Shown one piece after another: positions 9,370 to 17,829 of a DNA stretch of 64,000 nt. This stretch comes from Kribbella jiaozuonensis (GTDB lineage: Bacteria; Actinomycetota; Actinomycetes; Propionibacteriales; Kribbellaceae): positions 1,488,001 through 1,552,000 of the forward strand of contig NZ_SZPZ01000002.1 in assembly GCF_005233875.1 (NCBI RefSeq), given 5' to 3'. Both the position numbers and the translations under genes were made by a program. The notes beneath the pieces are model-generated. The model did no database searches and was not told the origin of the DNA. It worked only from the letters and a program-made list of their open reading frames with translations. Numbering within the stretch: the first letter of the stretch is position 1; each line of letters opens with the position of its first letter.

Positions 9370-10692
9370 CTAGCCGAGCGCTGCGCGGAGGATTGCGTGG
9401 GCGCCGGTGACGATGGACTCGCGGTTGGCTTCGTACGTGGGGTCGGTGATCGCGGTCTTGTTGGCCGGGTCGAAGGAGAGGACCGGGACGTGCAGGTGGC
9501 CGGCCGGCATCGACGGGTCGAGGAGGTCGCGTTGGAGGGTGTTGCGGTAGGCGACCTCGTTGGAGAGGTAGCCGCCGCCGGTGCCCTCCGATGCGATCGA
9601 GCCGGGCGTAGGGCCGTCGGGTCGGCGTACCGGCTCGGTCTGGCCGGCCGGGATCTCCAGGACTGACGTGTTGACGCGGGTCCGGAACGGTGTGACGTCG
9701 GCGTGCGACATGCGGGCCAGCGGAAGGCTCGAGGTGATGAACTCGGGGCCGGGCGGCATGCTGGGGGAGACGACCGGGGCGTTGATCGTGCCGCCGCCCC
9801 AGAGATTGTTGTTGTCGCCGATCGAGCTGACCGAGCGACGTCGGCCGTTGAAGACCTCGAGGTCGAAGATGCCGACGCGGCCCTGGCTCGCGGTCATGAC
9901 GAGATCGGCGTGCTGCGGACCTGGGCGGTAATGCGGTGCGAGAGCGTTCTCGACCATGCTCTCGTCGAAATCGGTGTAGCGGACGGGGAAGACGACGGTC
10001 TGGATCTCGTACGTCTTGCCGTTCACGGTCCAGCGCTGACCGTCGAGCGTGAGCGCGTTCGCGCCGGACGGGTTGCCGATGCGGATGTCCGCGTCCAGCG
10101 TGAACGGGTCGAACCCGGTGACGAGGATCTTCCGTACGCCGGGTGTGAAGCGGGTGCTGGTGATGCCGCGGGAGGCGTACTCGAACGACTTGATCAGCCC
10201 GGCGCGTTCCGTCGTACCGAGGCCGAAGCGTGGTTGCCATTGGCGCAGGGCGAACGCCATCGAGATCCGCGCCCAGTACAGGCCGCGGTCGTCGGTGGCG
10301 GGGAGGGCGTCGGCTCCGCGTACGGGGTGCTGAGCCCGGTGCGTCGCCGTACGCCAGAGGGTCTCGCCCTGGGTGCGGACGAGTGCTGCTGCGGCCTGGC
10401 GGTTGGGGACCCGGCACAGGAGGCTGGCGAACAGCTGGACCTGCCGGTCGAAGCCGGACCGCCGGAGGATCTCCGCCGGGACGGACGGGCCATCGGCCAC
10501 GCCTCTGTCCAGGCGCTGTTCCTCGACCGTGCCGACGATCGAGTGATCGAGGCAGCCGGTCGCCTGGTCGCCGCGGAGTGTCGGCGCGGCGTCGGGTATG
10601 GCGTGGGCGATCGGAGCACCGGACAGGACAGCTGTCAGCGCCAGAGCGCCGACGAACAGGGATCGGTGGAATGAGCTGGGGCGGAGTCTCAT
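9370..10692 (-). CDS. Exported pyroglutamyl-peptidase-like (C15 fold) protein, catalytic Cys replaced by Ser
   Basis: 440 residues with a signal peptide (MRLRPSSFHRSLFVGALALT...AHA) and an alpha-helical N-terminal half of unknown role. From residue 188 (KILVTGFDPFTLD, then NPSGANAL) it follows pyrrolidone carboxyl peptidases (peptidase C15), which remove N-terminal pyroglutamate. The family's Glu is probably Glu279 (FDLEVFNGRRR) and its His is His401 (HLHVPVL). Where the family has its nucleophilic Cys (YVCNH) this protein has Ser377 (YLSNEVAYRN), with the normal 24-residue spacing to the His. Canonical C15 enzymes are cytosolic and about 200 residues, so this is a divergent exported member, perhaps inactive or with changed chemistry. 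Confidence 0.72.
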   Translation of the reverse strand: MRLRPSSFHRSLFVGALALTAVLSGAPIAHAIPDAAPTLRGDQATGCLDHSIVGTVEEQRLDRGVADGPSVPAEILRRSGFDRQVQLFASLLCRVPNRQAAAALVRTQGETLWRTATHRAQHPVRGADALPATDDRGLYWARISMAFALRQWQPRFGLGTTERAGLIKSFEYASRGITSTRFTPGVRKILVTGFDPFTLDADIRIGNPSGANALTLDGQRWTVNGKTYEIQTVVFPVRYTDFDESMVENALAPHYRPGPQHADLVMTASQGRVGIFDLEVFNGRRRSVSSIGDNNNLWGGGTINAPVVSPSMPPGPEFITSSLPLARMSHADVTPFRTRVNTSVLEIPAGQTEPVRRPDGPTPGSIASEGTGGGYLSNEVAYRNTLQRDLLDPSMPAGHLHVPVLSFDPANKTAITDPTYEANRESIVTGAHAILRAALG

Positions 10693-10825
10693 ACGGGATG
10701 TCTATCAGATCTTCCGCCGTGGGCCGAGAGATTCGAAGACCCTGAGAGTACTGCAGACTGTATGCAATCTGCTACGGTCGATCTGACGGCACCGCCCCGG
10801 CCGTCTGTGTGTGAGGAGGACGTCG

Positions 10826-11596
10826 TTGAGTAAGCCGCCCGCTGTTCCGATGCCCTCACGCCGCCGCGTTCTCACCGGCGCGCTGGCTGCGGCCGCACAA
10901 GGCGCCGTCGCCACGGCAGCCCTGGCCGGCTGCACACACGACCGGGTCGAGTCCGCCGGCAGCACGCGGGTTCCGAGCGCCCCGCCGCCGGCCACCTCAC
11001 CTGTGGTTGCTAACGGCAACCAGGCGCTGGAGCGGCTGATGGCGGGGAACGTGCGATTCGTCGCAGCTCAGGAGGAGGAGCTGGACGAGGGCATCGCGCG
11101 ACGAGTGGCGGTGAGCAAAGGCCAGCATCCCTTCGCCACGATCCTCGGCTGCGTCGACTCCCGCGTGCCGGTCGAGCTCGTCTTCGACCAGGGGCTCGGT
11201 GATCTGGTCGTCGTACGAAGTGCCGGTGGCGCGCTCGACCAGTCGGTGACCGGCAGCATCGAGTTCGGCATCGCCGAGCTCCACACCCCACTCCTGTTGG
11301 TCCTCGGCCACCAACGCTGCGGTGCCCTGGACGCCACCATCAAGGCCCTGGACGCCACCCAGCGCACCTCCCACACAAGCGGCCTCGACTACCTCGTCGA
11401 CACCCTCGCCCCAGCCGTCCGCCAGGTCACCGGCAAACCCGGCGACCGCCTCACCAACGCCGTACAAGCCAACGTCGCCCTCGTCCTCACCAAGCTCCGC
11501 CAGTCACCCGTCATCGGCCCGCTGGAGAAGTCAGGCAAGCTCAAGCTCGCCGGCGCGTACTACGAACTCGACACCGGCAAGGTCATCCTTCACTGA
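10826..11596 (+). CDS. Beta-carbonic anhydrase, Tat-exported lipoprotein
   Basis: 256 residues from a TTG at 10826, chosen because GGAGGA ends 5 bases before it; a GTG at 10811 in the same frame has no such site. A Tat motif (SRRRVLTG, 11-18) and lipobox (LAGC, Cys36) predict a lipid-anchored exported protein. The beta-class zinc site is complete: Cys109, Asp111 and Arg113 (CVDSR), then His162 and Cys165 (GHQRC). It should interconvert CO2 and bicarbonate at the cell surface. It converges on the esterase gene at 11590 with a 7-bp overlap. Confidence 0.9.
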   Translation: MSKPPAVPMPSRRRVLTGALAAAAQGAVATAALAGCTHDRVESAGSTRVPSAPPPATSPVVANGNQALERLMAGNVRFVAAQEEELDEGIARRVAVSKGQHPFATILGCVDSRVPVELVFDQGLGDLVVVRSAGGALDQSVTGSIEFGIAELHTPLLLVLGHQRCGALDATIKALDATQRTSHTSGLDYLVDTLAPAVRQVTGKPGDRLTNAVQANVALVLTKLRQSPVIGPLEKSGKLKLAGAYYELDTGKVILH

Positions 11597-12438
11597 GCGA
11601 GCGTTGCCAGGACGTCGATGAGGTCAGGGCGAGACATCGGGCCTACATGGGGTGCAGGGATGTCGTGGACGTCGGTGGGGTTCTCGGGTGTGAGGCGGTC
11701 GGCCTCGGCGATGAAGCGGTCCTGGAGAGCGAGTGGGATCAGGCGGTCCTCGGTGAAGCGGACGTACGTGCGGGGGATCCGTCCCCAGGTGTCTGCGTGG
11801 CCTCGGGCGTCGGAGGCGGGGATGGCGACCGGCTCGTCGGGCTGGAAGTGGTTCAGCAGGTTGTGCATCGCCTCGTCGGTGAAGTCGGCGGCGAGGCACT
11901 CCTTGATACCGGCGATCAGGTCCGGGTCGGCGGTCCGCCAGTTCACCCGCGCAACGCCTAGTGCCGCGGGGTCGCCGGCGACGGCCTTGGTGACCTGATC
12001 GACCAGGCTCTCGCTGTTCTCGGGCGTGGCGAAGTAGTCCGCCATGCTCGGCAGGTCGACACAGCAATACGCCGACACATAGACGACGCGCTCGAGCAGC
12101 TCCGGTACGGCGTTGCCGACGCGGCTCAGCGTCACCCCGCCCTGGCTCGCGCCGACGAGGATCACGGGGCCGAGTTCACGCGCCCGGCGTACGACGCTGA
12201 TCGTGTGGTCGACATAGTCGTCGAGGGTGAGGCTTGCGAGCGGAGACGGCTCGGTAGCGAGGCCGCGGAGGTCCTGAGGTGCCTGGTAGGAATGCGGGAA
12301 GAACCCGTTGGTGCCGTGGCCGGGCAGGTCGACCGTGACGCAGCGGTGGCCGCGCAGGGTCAGCTCGTTGACAAGGTCGGTCCAGGCTGCAGCAGACGAG
12401 TGCGTGCCGTGGACGAAAACGAAGATCGGACGGCTCAT
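11590..12438 (-). CDS. Alpha/beta hydrolase (EstC / salicylate-esterase type)
   Basis: 282 residues from the ATG at 12438, which has AGGAGA 7 bases upstream; a longer in-frame start at 12474 lacks this and would overlap the previous gene further. The oxyanion region (FVHGTHSSAAAW), nucleophile elbow (GASQGG, Ser98) and a C-terminal His (IPAPHVGP) give a full catalytic triad. Such proteins hydrolyse small esters or nitriles; the natural substrate is unknown. The start overlaps the stop of the upstream acetyltransferase (ATGA), so the two are probably co-translated. Confidence 0.88.
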   Translation of the reverse strand: MSRPIFVFVHGTHSSAAAWTDLVNELTLRGHRCVTVDLPGHGTNGFFPHSYQAPQDLRGLATEPSPLASLTLDDYVDHTISVVRRARELGPVILVGASQGGVTLSRVGNAVPELLERVVYVSAYCCVDLPSMADYFATPENSESLVDQVTKAVAGDPAALGVARVNWRTADPDLIAGIKECLAADFTDEAMHNLLNHFQPDEPVAIPASDARGHADTWGRIPRTYVRFTEDRLIPLALQDRFIAEADRLTPENPTDVHDIPAPHVGPMSRPDLIDVLATLAQ

Positions 12439-13007
12439 TGATGGTCTCCTGTCGTTGGTGTGCTGGGTCGCCACATCGGCCAGAGCGGTGGGCCGTCGGC
12501 GAGTTGGACTGGTGTGCCGTGGTCCTGGAAGCCGTGGCGGAGGTACAGGGCACGGCTGCGGGGTGAGCTGGCCTCCAAGTACGTGCCGAGGCCGAGCAAG
12601 TCCGCGTACTGCCGTCGGTGCCGCAGCATCGCCGACCCGAGCCCAGAACCGCGGTGGGCCGCTGCGACTCCCATGGAGAGCAGATACAGGTACGGCTGGT
12701 CGTGCGGATGCCGCTGAGCGAGCGCCTCGCCTAGCTCCTGCAACCGAGGCGTCGGAGCGGGCTGGTCGCCGTACGGCGGTTGCCCGGTGGCGAGCGGGAG
12801 CCAGATGGCTGCACCGGCGTCGGGCGAGATGAGATCGGCCTCGGCGGCCGGGTGGGTGAGGAGCGGACGGTAGTAGAGCGTCGCCTGGAGTTCGGCCCGG
12901 GATGCCGGGTCGGGGAAGAGCCAGGTGACGATCGGGTCGTCGGTGAATGCCTCTGTGAGGATCGCTATCAGAGCCTCATAGTCGGCGGGGGTGGCGCGAT
13001 GGATCAT
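12435..13007 (-). CDS. GNAT family N-acetyltransferase
   Basis: 190 residues with the GNAT acetyl-CoA binding signature around residues 108-135 (LLSMGVAAAHRGSGLGSAML) and the opening strand IHRATPADYEALIAIL. The acceptor is not evident. It is first in a two-gene leftward operon with the esterase, and divergent from the GntR-TetR fusion regulator at 13089, which may control it through the palindrome at 13067. Confidence 0.88.
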   Translation of the reverse strand: MIHRATPADYEALIAILTEAFTDDPIVTWLFPDPASRAELQATLYYRPLLTHPAAEADLISPDAGAAIWLPLATGQPPYGDQPAPTPRLQELGEALAQRHPHDQPYLYLLSMGVAAAHRGSGLGSAMLRHRRQYADLLGLGTYLEASSPRSRALYLRHGFQDHGTPVQLADGPPLWPMWRPSTPTTGDHQ

Positions 13008-13066
13008 GCGTACACCGTACTCAAAGGACGCTGAGAACCCTTATAGACAAGGAAAAAAGTGTCATG

Positions 13067-13082
13067 AGTGAACTAGTACACT
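13067..13082. promoter_or_regulatory. Operator-like palindrome between GNAT and GntR-TetR genes
   Basis: AGTGAACTAGTACACT is a 16-bp inverted repeat with a single mismatched pair. It lies 6 bp before the ATG of the fusion regulator and 60 bp upstream of the divergent acetyltransferase gene. The surrounding 60 bp is unusually AT-rich for this genome (TTATAGACAAGGAAAAAAGTG). It is the likely binding site of the regulator. Confidence 0.55.
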
Positions 13083-13088
13083 GAGGTC

Positions 13089-13988
13089 ATGTATCAACAG
13101 GTGGTGGCGGAGTTGCGCACCCTGATCCTGACCGGCGAGCTGGCGCCGGGGGAGCGGGTGCCGTCGGTCCGGGAGATCGCGCGTCGCTGGGGGATCGCGA
13201 TCGCGACAGCGACGAAGGTGATGGCCGCGCTCCGTGACGCCGGCCTGGTCGAGACCAAGGTCGGCTCCGGCACGGTAGTTGCTCCACAACCTCGCCGGGC
13301 CAGGGATGGCGAGCAGCGCAGCGGCGGGCGCCCGGTGTTGACTCGAGGGCAGGTCATGCGGGCGGCAGTGCTGGTGGGGGACGGCGAGGGCATCGAGGCC
13401 GTCTCCATGCGACGCGTGGCAGTGGAGCTGGGCGTCGGGACGATGTCTCTGTATCGCCACGTGGCCAACAAGGACGAGTTGGTGACCGAGATGGTGGACG
13501 CCGTCTTCGGGGAGTACGAACTTCCGGATCCCGGACCCGACGGCTGGCGGGCCAAGCTGGAACTGATCGCCCGCCGGCAATGGGAGCTGTGCCACCGCCA
13601 CCTCTGGCTGCCGGCAGCGGTGTCCTTCACCCGCCCACTGCTCGTCCCGAACCTCACGGCCCAAACCGAATGGACCCTGCGAGCCCTCGACGGCCTAGGC
13701 CTCCCGACAGAGATCTGCATCCGCGAAGCGCTCACCCTCCACGGCCTCGTCATTACCGCGGCCCGCGCGATGGCGGACGAGGTCGAGGCCGAGCAGGAGA
13801 CCGGCCTGACCCTTGACCGCTGGTGGATCGACAAACGCCGCCGCGCCGAAGAACTCCTCAGCACCGGCCGCTTCCCACTGCTCGCAGCCGTTCCGGAGAA
13901 CGCCGTCTCCGACCTCAACGAACTGTTCGAGTACAGCCTTGCCCGTCACCTCGACGGGTTCGAGGTGCTGCTCAGTCGATCTGGGTGA
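13089..13988 (+). CDS. Regulator with a GntR DNA-binding domain fused to a TetR-type regulator
   Basis: 299 residues with two DNA-binding domains. Residues 1-66 are a GntR winged helix (YQQVVAELRTLILTGEL, then GSGTVV). Residues about 80-130 are a TetR helix-turn-helix (VSMRRVAVELGVGTMSLYRHV). The rest is a TetR_C-like ligand-binding region with WELCHRHLWLPA and LDRWW motifs. This two-headed layout occurs in actinobacteria; it probably represses its own gene and the divergent GNAT-esterase operon. The 3' end overlaps the convergent carbonic anhydrase gene by 17 bp. Confidence 0.85.
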   Translation: MYQQVVAELRTLILTGELAPGERVPSVREIARRWGIAIATATKVMAALRDAGLVETKVGSGTVVAPQPRRARDGEQRSGGRPVLTRGQVMRAAVLVGDGEGIEAVSMRRVAVELGVGTMSLYRHVANKDELVTEMVDAVFGEYELPDPGPDGWRAKLELIARRQWELCHRHLWLPAAVSFTRPLLVPNLTAQTEWTLRALDGLGLPTEICIREALTLHGLVITAARAMADEVEAEQETGLTLDRWWIDKRRRAEELLSTGRFPLLAAVPENAVSDLNELFEYSLARHLDGFEVLLSRSG

Positions 13989-14469
13989 GGCGGCCGTTGT
14001 CGACGTCGTACATGAAGCCGCCGACGAGGATGTCGTCGCCGATGAGGGGGTGTTCGCGGACGGCGGCGACGTCGCGGCGGAGGGCCTCGAGCTGGTCGGG
14101 GATGACCGAGATCGGTAGGTAGCCGGCCGGCTTGCCTGCGGCCTGCTCGACCTTTGCGCGTAGGTCGTCCTCGGACATCGCGGCCATCGCGCAGCGGGTG
14201 TGCGGGATGATCATGATCCGGCGTACGCCGAGCAGTTGTACGCCGAGCACCAGTCCGGTCAGCGTGATCTCGGTGACCCGCCCGCCGGCGGAGCGCAGTA
14301 CCTTCGCGTCGCCCGGCTTGAGGCCGAGCATCTCCAGCGGCGGGATCCGGGAGTCCATGCAGGTGACCAGGCCGATCCCGGCGTGCGCGATCCCGTCGAA
14401 CCCGCCGTAGTGGAAGTCGGCCGCGTACTCCGCGTTCGCCGCGAGCAGATCGTCGAAGCCGCCGCTCAT
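13972..14469 (-). CDS. Beta-carbonic anhydrase, cytosolic
   Basis: 165 residues from the ATG at 14469, whose ATGA overlaps the stop of the preceding gene; a longer in-frame start would reach 14535. Zinc ligands are Cys37, Asp39 and Arg41 (CMDSR), then His90 and Cys93 (HTRC). There is no signal peptide, so it acts in the cytosol supplying bicarbonate. The short length fits the small beta-CA group known from actinobacteria. It is coupled to the sucrase/ferredoxin-like gene upstream and is the second beta-CA within 3 kb. Confidence 0.9.
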   Translation of the reverse strand: MSGGFDDLLAANAEYAADFHYGGFDGIAHAGIGLVTCMDSRIPPLEMLGLKPGDAKVLRSAGGRVTEITLTGLVLGVQLLGVRRIMIIPHTRCAMAAMSEDDLRAKVEQAAGKPAGYLPISVIPDQLEALRRDVAAVREHPLIGDDILVGGFMYDVDNGRLTQID

Positions 14470-15407
14470 CGGATTGCACCTGACACTGGAGTTCCGGTTT
14501 GCAGGATCGACATTGCAAACGGTTCCTTTCCACACGAGTCCGGACGGGGAGGGTCAGCGAGCGCGCTGGTAACCGGGACGATCCACGACCGTCCGTCGAG
14601 GTGCTGGACGGTGACAGTGTCTGGCCCCTCGGCCACGACGTGCAACGCATCCAGGGAGAGCTCGCCGGTGAGCTCTCGTACGGCGACCTCGGCCGCCTGA
14701 CCGCGCTTGCTCCAGGTGGACCGGCCGCGCAGCCCGGTCAGGATGGTCTCGCCACGATCGGCCGCGGCCAGCGCCTCGACCGCTGTCTCGACGGTGAGAT
14801 GCCCGTGCATCGTGCCGGCCGGCAGGTACGTCGCGGTCGGCGCGAAGCGGTGTCCGCCGAGATGGTTGGCTTCCCACACGCGCCCCGGTGCCCGTTCGGC
14901 GAGCCCTGACACCAGCGGCCGGCCGAGAATCGCGCAACACTCGTCGCGCTTGCCGTTCGTACACACCAGTACGACGGGGTCGACGACCGGCAGCAGCCCG
15001 GGCAGTGAGGCGATCACCGCAGCGCGATCACCACGCGCGACCGCATCGAGATCGAGGTCGCCGAGCTCGGACGGGTCCGCGACCCGCCCACCAAGCAGCC
15101 AGCTCCGGCCCGGCGTGGTCGAGGCGACGAACACCTGGTGCGATCGCTCGACCGCGTCCGCGTGCCGGCCCGTCGACCGGACCAGCCCGAACCGGACATC
15201 AGCCTTCTTGCACTCGTCGTCGAACGCTCCGCCGAACGACGCGTCGAGATGACTCTGCGTCGGCGCCTTCGCGCCCCACGGCCCGGGCTGCTCGACGACG
15301 ACCCAGCCCCTGGCCACGACCGCGGTGCCGGCCAGCGGCTCACGCAGTACCCGGCAGTACGTCGAACACAGGCCGGGCGGGCCGGTGGTTTCGGGCGCGG
15401 GGGTCAC
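14466..15407 (-). CDS. Sucrase/ferredoxin-like family protein
   Basis: 313 residues. An N-terminal CSTYCRV motif and the conserved block CTNGKRDECCAILGRP followed by HLGGHRFAPTA mark the sucrase/ferredoxin-like (Apd1-related) family, a thioredoxin-like fold in which related proteins bind a 2Fe-2S cluster through Cys and His. The name sucrase is historical; the cellular role is probably redox. The start is GTG at 15407 with only a GAGGGT directly before it. A perfect 16-bp palindrome lies 36 bp upstream. Confidence 0.85.
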   Translation of the reverse strand: MTPAPETTGPPGLCSTYCRVLREPLAGTAVVARGWVVVEQPGPWGAKAPTQSHLDASFGGAFDDECKKADVRFGLVRSTGRHADAVERSHQVFVASTTPGRSWLLGGRVADPSELGDLDLDAVARGDRAAVIASLPGLLPVVDPVVLVCTNGKRDECCAILGRPLVSGLAERAPGRVWEANHLGGHRFAPTATYLPAGTMHGHLTVETAVEALAAADRGETILTGLRGRSTWSKRGQAAEVAVRELTGELSLDALHVVAEGPDTVTVQHLDGRSWIVPVTSALADPPRPDSCGKEPFAMSILQTGTPVSGAIR

Positions 15408-15442
15408 ACCCTCACGGTACGCGAGGTGAGACGGCTGTCCCT

Positions 15443-15458
15443 CATGATGATCATCATG
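15443..15458. promoter_or_regulatory. Perfect 16-bp palindrome before the sucrase/ferredoxin-like gene
   Basis: CATGATGATCATCATG reads the same on both strands. It overlaps the stop codon of the MFS gene and lies 36-51 bp upstream of the GTG at 15407. Its AT-rich character in a GC-rich genome suits an operator. I cannot name the regulator. Confidence 0.45.
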
Positions 15459-17121
15459 TGTGCGTTAGACCACGTCGACCGAGCAGGAGTGCGGCGAGGA
15501 CGGCGGCCAGGAACGCGCACACGGCAGCGCCGGCGAAGATCGCGTGAACTTGTGAAACGGCCGCGTCGCGGAGCGCGTCGACGAACGGGCGGCAGTTGCC
15601 GGGGGAGGACGGGCACAGCTCGTTCGGCGATTTGATGCCGTCGGCAATGGCGTAGTACCGCCGGAGCCCGATCGCGGTCAGCGCCGACACGCCGACGAGC
15701 ATGCCGACCATCCGCGCGACGACCACCAGCGCGCTGACCAGGCCGTGGGCGTCGGCAGGTGTTGCGCCGAGCATGGCCGTGTTCAGCGGCGAGAGCGCAA
15801 GTCCGAACCCGAAACCGCACACCAGCAGTACGACGGTCGCCGGCCAGTGGTCGAGCGCCGTACGGCTCCAGAACGCCATCACCACGAACATCGCGCCGGA
15901 CAACCCCAGCCCGGCCCCTGCGATCAGTCCGAGCCCGTAGCGGCGCGTCAGCCACCCACCGGCAACCGCGCCGACCGGCAGCGCGATCAGGAACCGCACG
16001 AGCACCAGTGCGGCCGCCAGCTGCCCACCGCCTTGGGTCGTGCGCGCAAAGACCGGTATGTCGACCAGCGCCGCGATCAGTGCACACCCGATGAGGAAGC
16101 TGACTACCAACGAGCCCCAGGCAGGACGGGCGCCCAGCAGACCACGAGGCACGATGGCCGCCGCCGTACGACGCTGCCATAGCGCGAACGCCACTGCGAA
16201 GACAGCAGCCGCGACAAGCAGCCACGGACCGGCGGGGGACATCAACTGACGTTCGGGGTCCGCCGTTGCGAAGGCCAGCACGACACCTGCGAGCGCGAGC
16301 GCGAGCAGCAGTGCGCCAAGCAGATCGACCTGCGACAGCACGCCGCCGAGGCGGCCGCGAGCCTGCCACAACACCAACCCGAGCCAGATGACTGCCAGCA
16401 CGAGAGTCGCGACACCGATGGGCGTCAGCAGCCGGGAGGTTCCGGTGAAGGGTACGAAGGGCAGGCCGAGCGTGACACCGGACGCGAGCCGGTCGGGCGC
16501 CGTGAGCGTAAGCCCGAGCGCGACACAGGCTAGTAAGCCGACAACCGCAGACAGCGGTGGCCGGCGAACACCGCGCAGCAGCAGCGCGAGGACCACCGCG
16601 ACTGTCAGGTTGAGCCAGAAGATGTAGCGCCAGTCGGCCACGGCGAGTACGGCGGCGCCGAGCAGCGGACCAAGGACCGACCCCAGCTCCTGCACCGCGC
16701 CGACCACGCCGAGCGGCAGCCCACGCCGGTCGGCCGGCCAGAGATCAGCAACCAGCGCGAGCGTCGCTGGAACGAGCCCACCACCACCGACCCCCTGAAG
16801 AAACCGGCCGGTTACCACTAGCGGCAGGTCGTACGCACCGGCAGTGATCAGCGACCCGACCGCAAAGAGCAGCAGCGCACCAACCAGCACAGGCGTCCGA
16901 CCGACGACATCCGCGATCCGGCCGATCAACGGCAGCACGGCGATGTACCCGAGCAGGAAGCCCGAGATGATCGGCGCCGCCCGCTGTAGCTCGTCCGCGG
17001 ACAGCCCGACGCCGGCCATCATGTCCGGCAACGCGAGCACCACGACGTACGTGTCCGCCGCAGCGAACGCGACCGCGATGGACGCCAGCGTCAGTCGCGT
17101 CCTCGCCGAGCTGTCGCTCAC
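15454..17121 (-). CDS. MFS exporter, probable partner of the LprG-like lipoprotein (P55-like)
   Basis: 555 residues, a major facilitator of the larger (about 14-helix) drug:H+ antiporter type. The loop 2-3 signature is present (GRIADVVGRTPVL) and motif C is near GVGGGGLVPATLAL. The GTG start overlaps the lipoprotein stop (GTGA), a coupling that parallels mycobacterial lprG-Rv1410c, where the pair moves lipids to the outer cell envelope and affects drug tolerance. By analogy this pump may export a lipid or hydrophobic compound. The stop lies inside the palindrome at 15443. Confidence 0.85.
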   Translation of the reverse strand: MSDSSARTRLTLASIAVAFAAADTYVVVLALPDMMAGVGLSADELQRAAPIISGFLLGYIAVLPLIGRIADVVGRTPVLVGALLLFAVGSLITAGAYDLPLVVTGRFLQGVGGGGLVPATLALVADLWPADRRGLPLGVVGAVQELGSVLGPLLGAAVLAVADWRYIFWLNLTVAVVLALLLRGVRRPPLSAVVGLLACVALGLTLTAPDRLASGVTLGLPFVPFTGTSRLLTPIGVATLVLAVIWLGLVLWQARGRLGGVLSQVDLLGALLLALALAGVVLAFATADPERQLMSPAGPWLLVAAAVFAVAFALWQRRTAAAIVPRGLLGARPAWGSLVVSFLIGCALIAALVDIPVFARTTQGGGQLAAALVLVRFLIALPVGAVAGGWLTRRYGLGLIAGAGLGLSGAMFVVMAFWSRTALDHWPATVVLLVCGFGFGLALSPLNTAMLGATPADAHGLVSALVVVARMVGMLVGVSALTAIGLRRYYAIADGIKSPNELCPSSPGNCRPFVDALRDAAVSQVHAIFAGAAVCAFLAAVLAALLLGRRGLTHT

Positions 17122-17825
17122 GGCTTGGTGATCTCGACCTTCTCGCCGTATTTGTCGAGGGTGACGTCGTAGCTGCTGGTGGCGCCGGAGTAGAACGGCC
17201 CGGTGATCGTGGCCGAGACGAGTTGCTTGGCGTCCTTGTCGATCTTGAACGTGCTCGGGAAGTCCTGGTCAGCGGGCGCCTTCGGGAAGATGCCCTGCAG
17301 GTCCTTGCCCTGGACCGAGCCGGTGACCTCGGTCAGCACCTTCGCGCCCTCGCGGGTCTCGCCCTTGATCTTGGGGTCCTTCATCGTCGGCAGGACCGCG
17401 GTCAGGCCCTTCGCCGGGTCGAGCAGGATCGCCGGGTCAGGCGCACCGAGCGAGGCCAGCTGCGACGGTGGGAGCTCGATATAGCTCGGCGTGAACGACA
17501 GCTTGGCGTACACCTTGCTGCCGACCGCGACCACCTGGGCGTCGATCGGCGCACCCGCGGACCGGACCGTCAGCTTGCCCTTGAATGCAGGCGCGTGCGT
17601 CGCGACGCCGTCACCGCTGGCCAACGTCTGCGCGTTGTCCGGCAGATCGCGCCCGGTGAGCACGATGTGCACGCTGGCCGCGTCGTCGATCGTCTTCTTG
17701 ACGTCGGTCAGCAGCGCGACCGCGTCCCCGCCGGACTGCCCACCCCCGCCGCCGTCGTCCTTCTTGTCGCTGCATCCGGCCAGCGCAAGTACTACGACCG
17801 CGCCGAGCGCGAGCAGTCTCTTCAC
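17118..17825 (-). CDS. LppX/LprAFG family lipoprotein (LprG-like)
   Basis: 235 residues from a GTG at 17825, chosen because it gives a clean lipoprotein signal (VKRLLALGAVVVLALAGC) and follows the topoisomerase stop by 4 bp. A Gly-rich linker leads to the LppX_LprAFG fold, whose mycobacterial members carry a hydrophobic pocket for lipid. It should sit on the outer face of the membrane and hand lipids to or from the MFS protein encoded next with a 4-bp overlap. The longer reading frame to 17933 overlaps the topoisomerase gene and is unlikely. Confidence 0.85.
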   Translation of the reverse strand: MKRLLALGAVVVLALAGCSDKKDDGGGGGQSGGDAVALLTDVKKTIDDAASVHIVLTGRDLPDNAQTLASGDGVATHAPAFKGKLTVRSAGAPIDAQVVAVGSKVYAKLSFTPSYIELPPSQLASLGAPDPAILLDPAKGLTAVLPTMKDPKIKGETREGAKVLTEVTGSVQGKDLQGIFPKAPADQDFPSTFKIDKDAKQLVSATITGPFYSGATSSYDVTLDKYGEKVEITKP

Positions 17826-17829
17826 GGGG

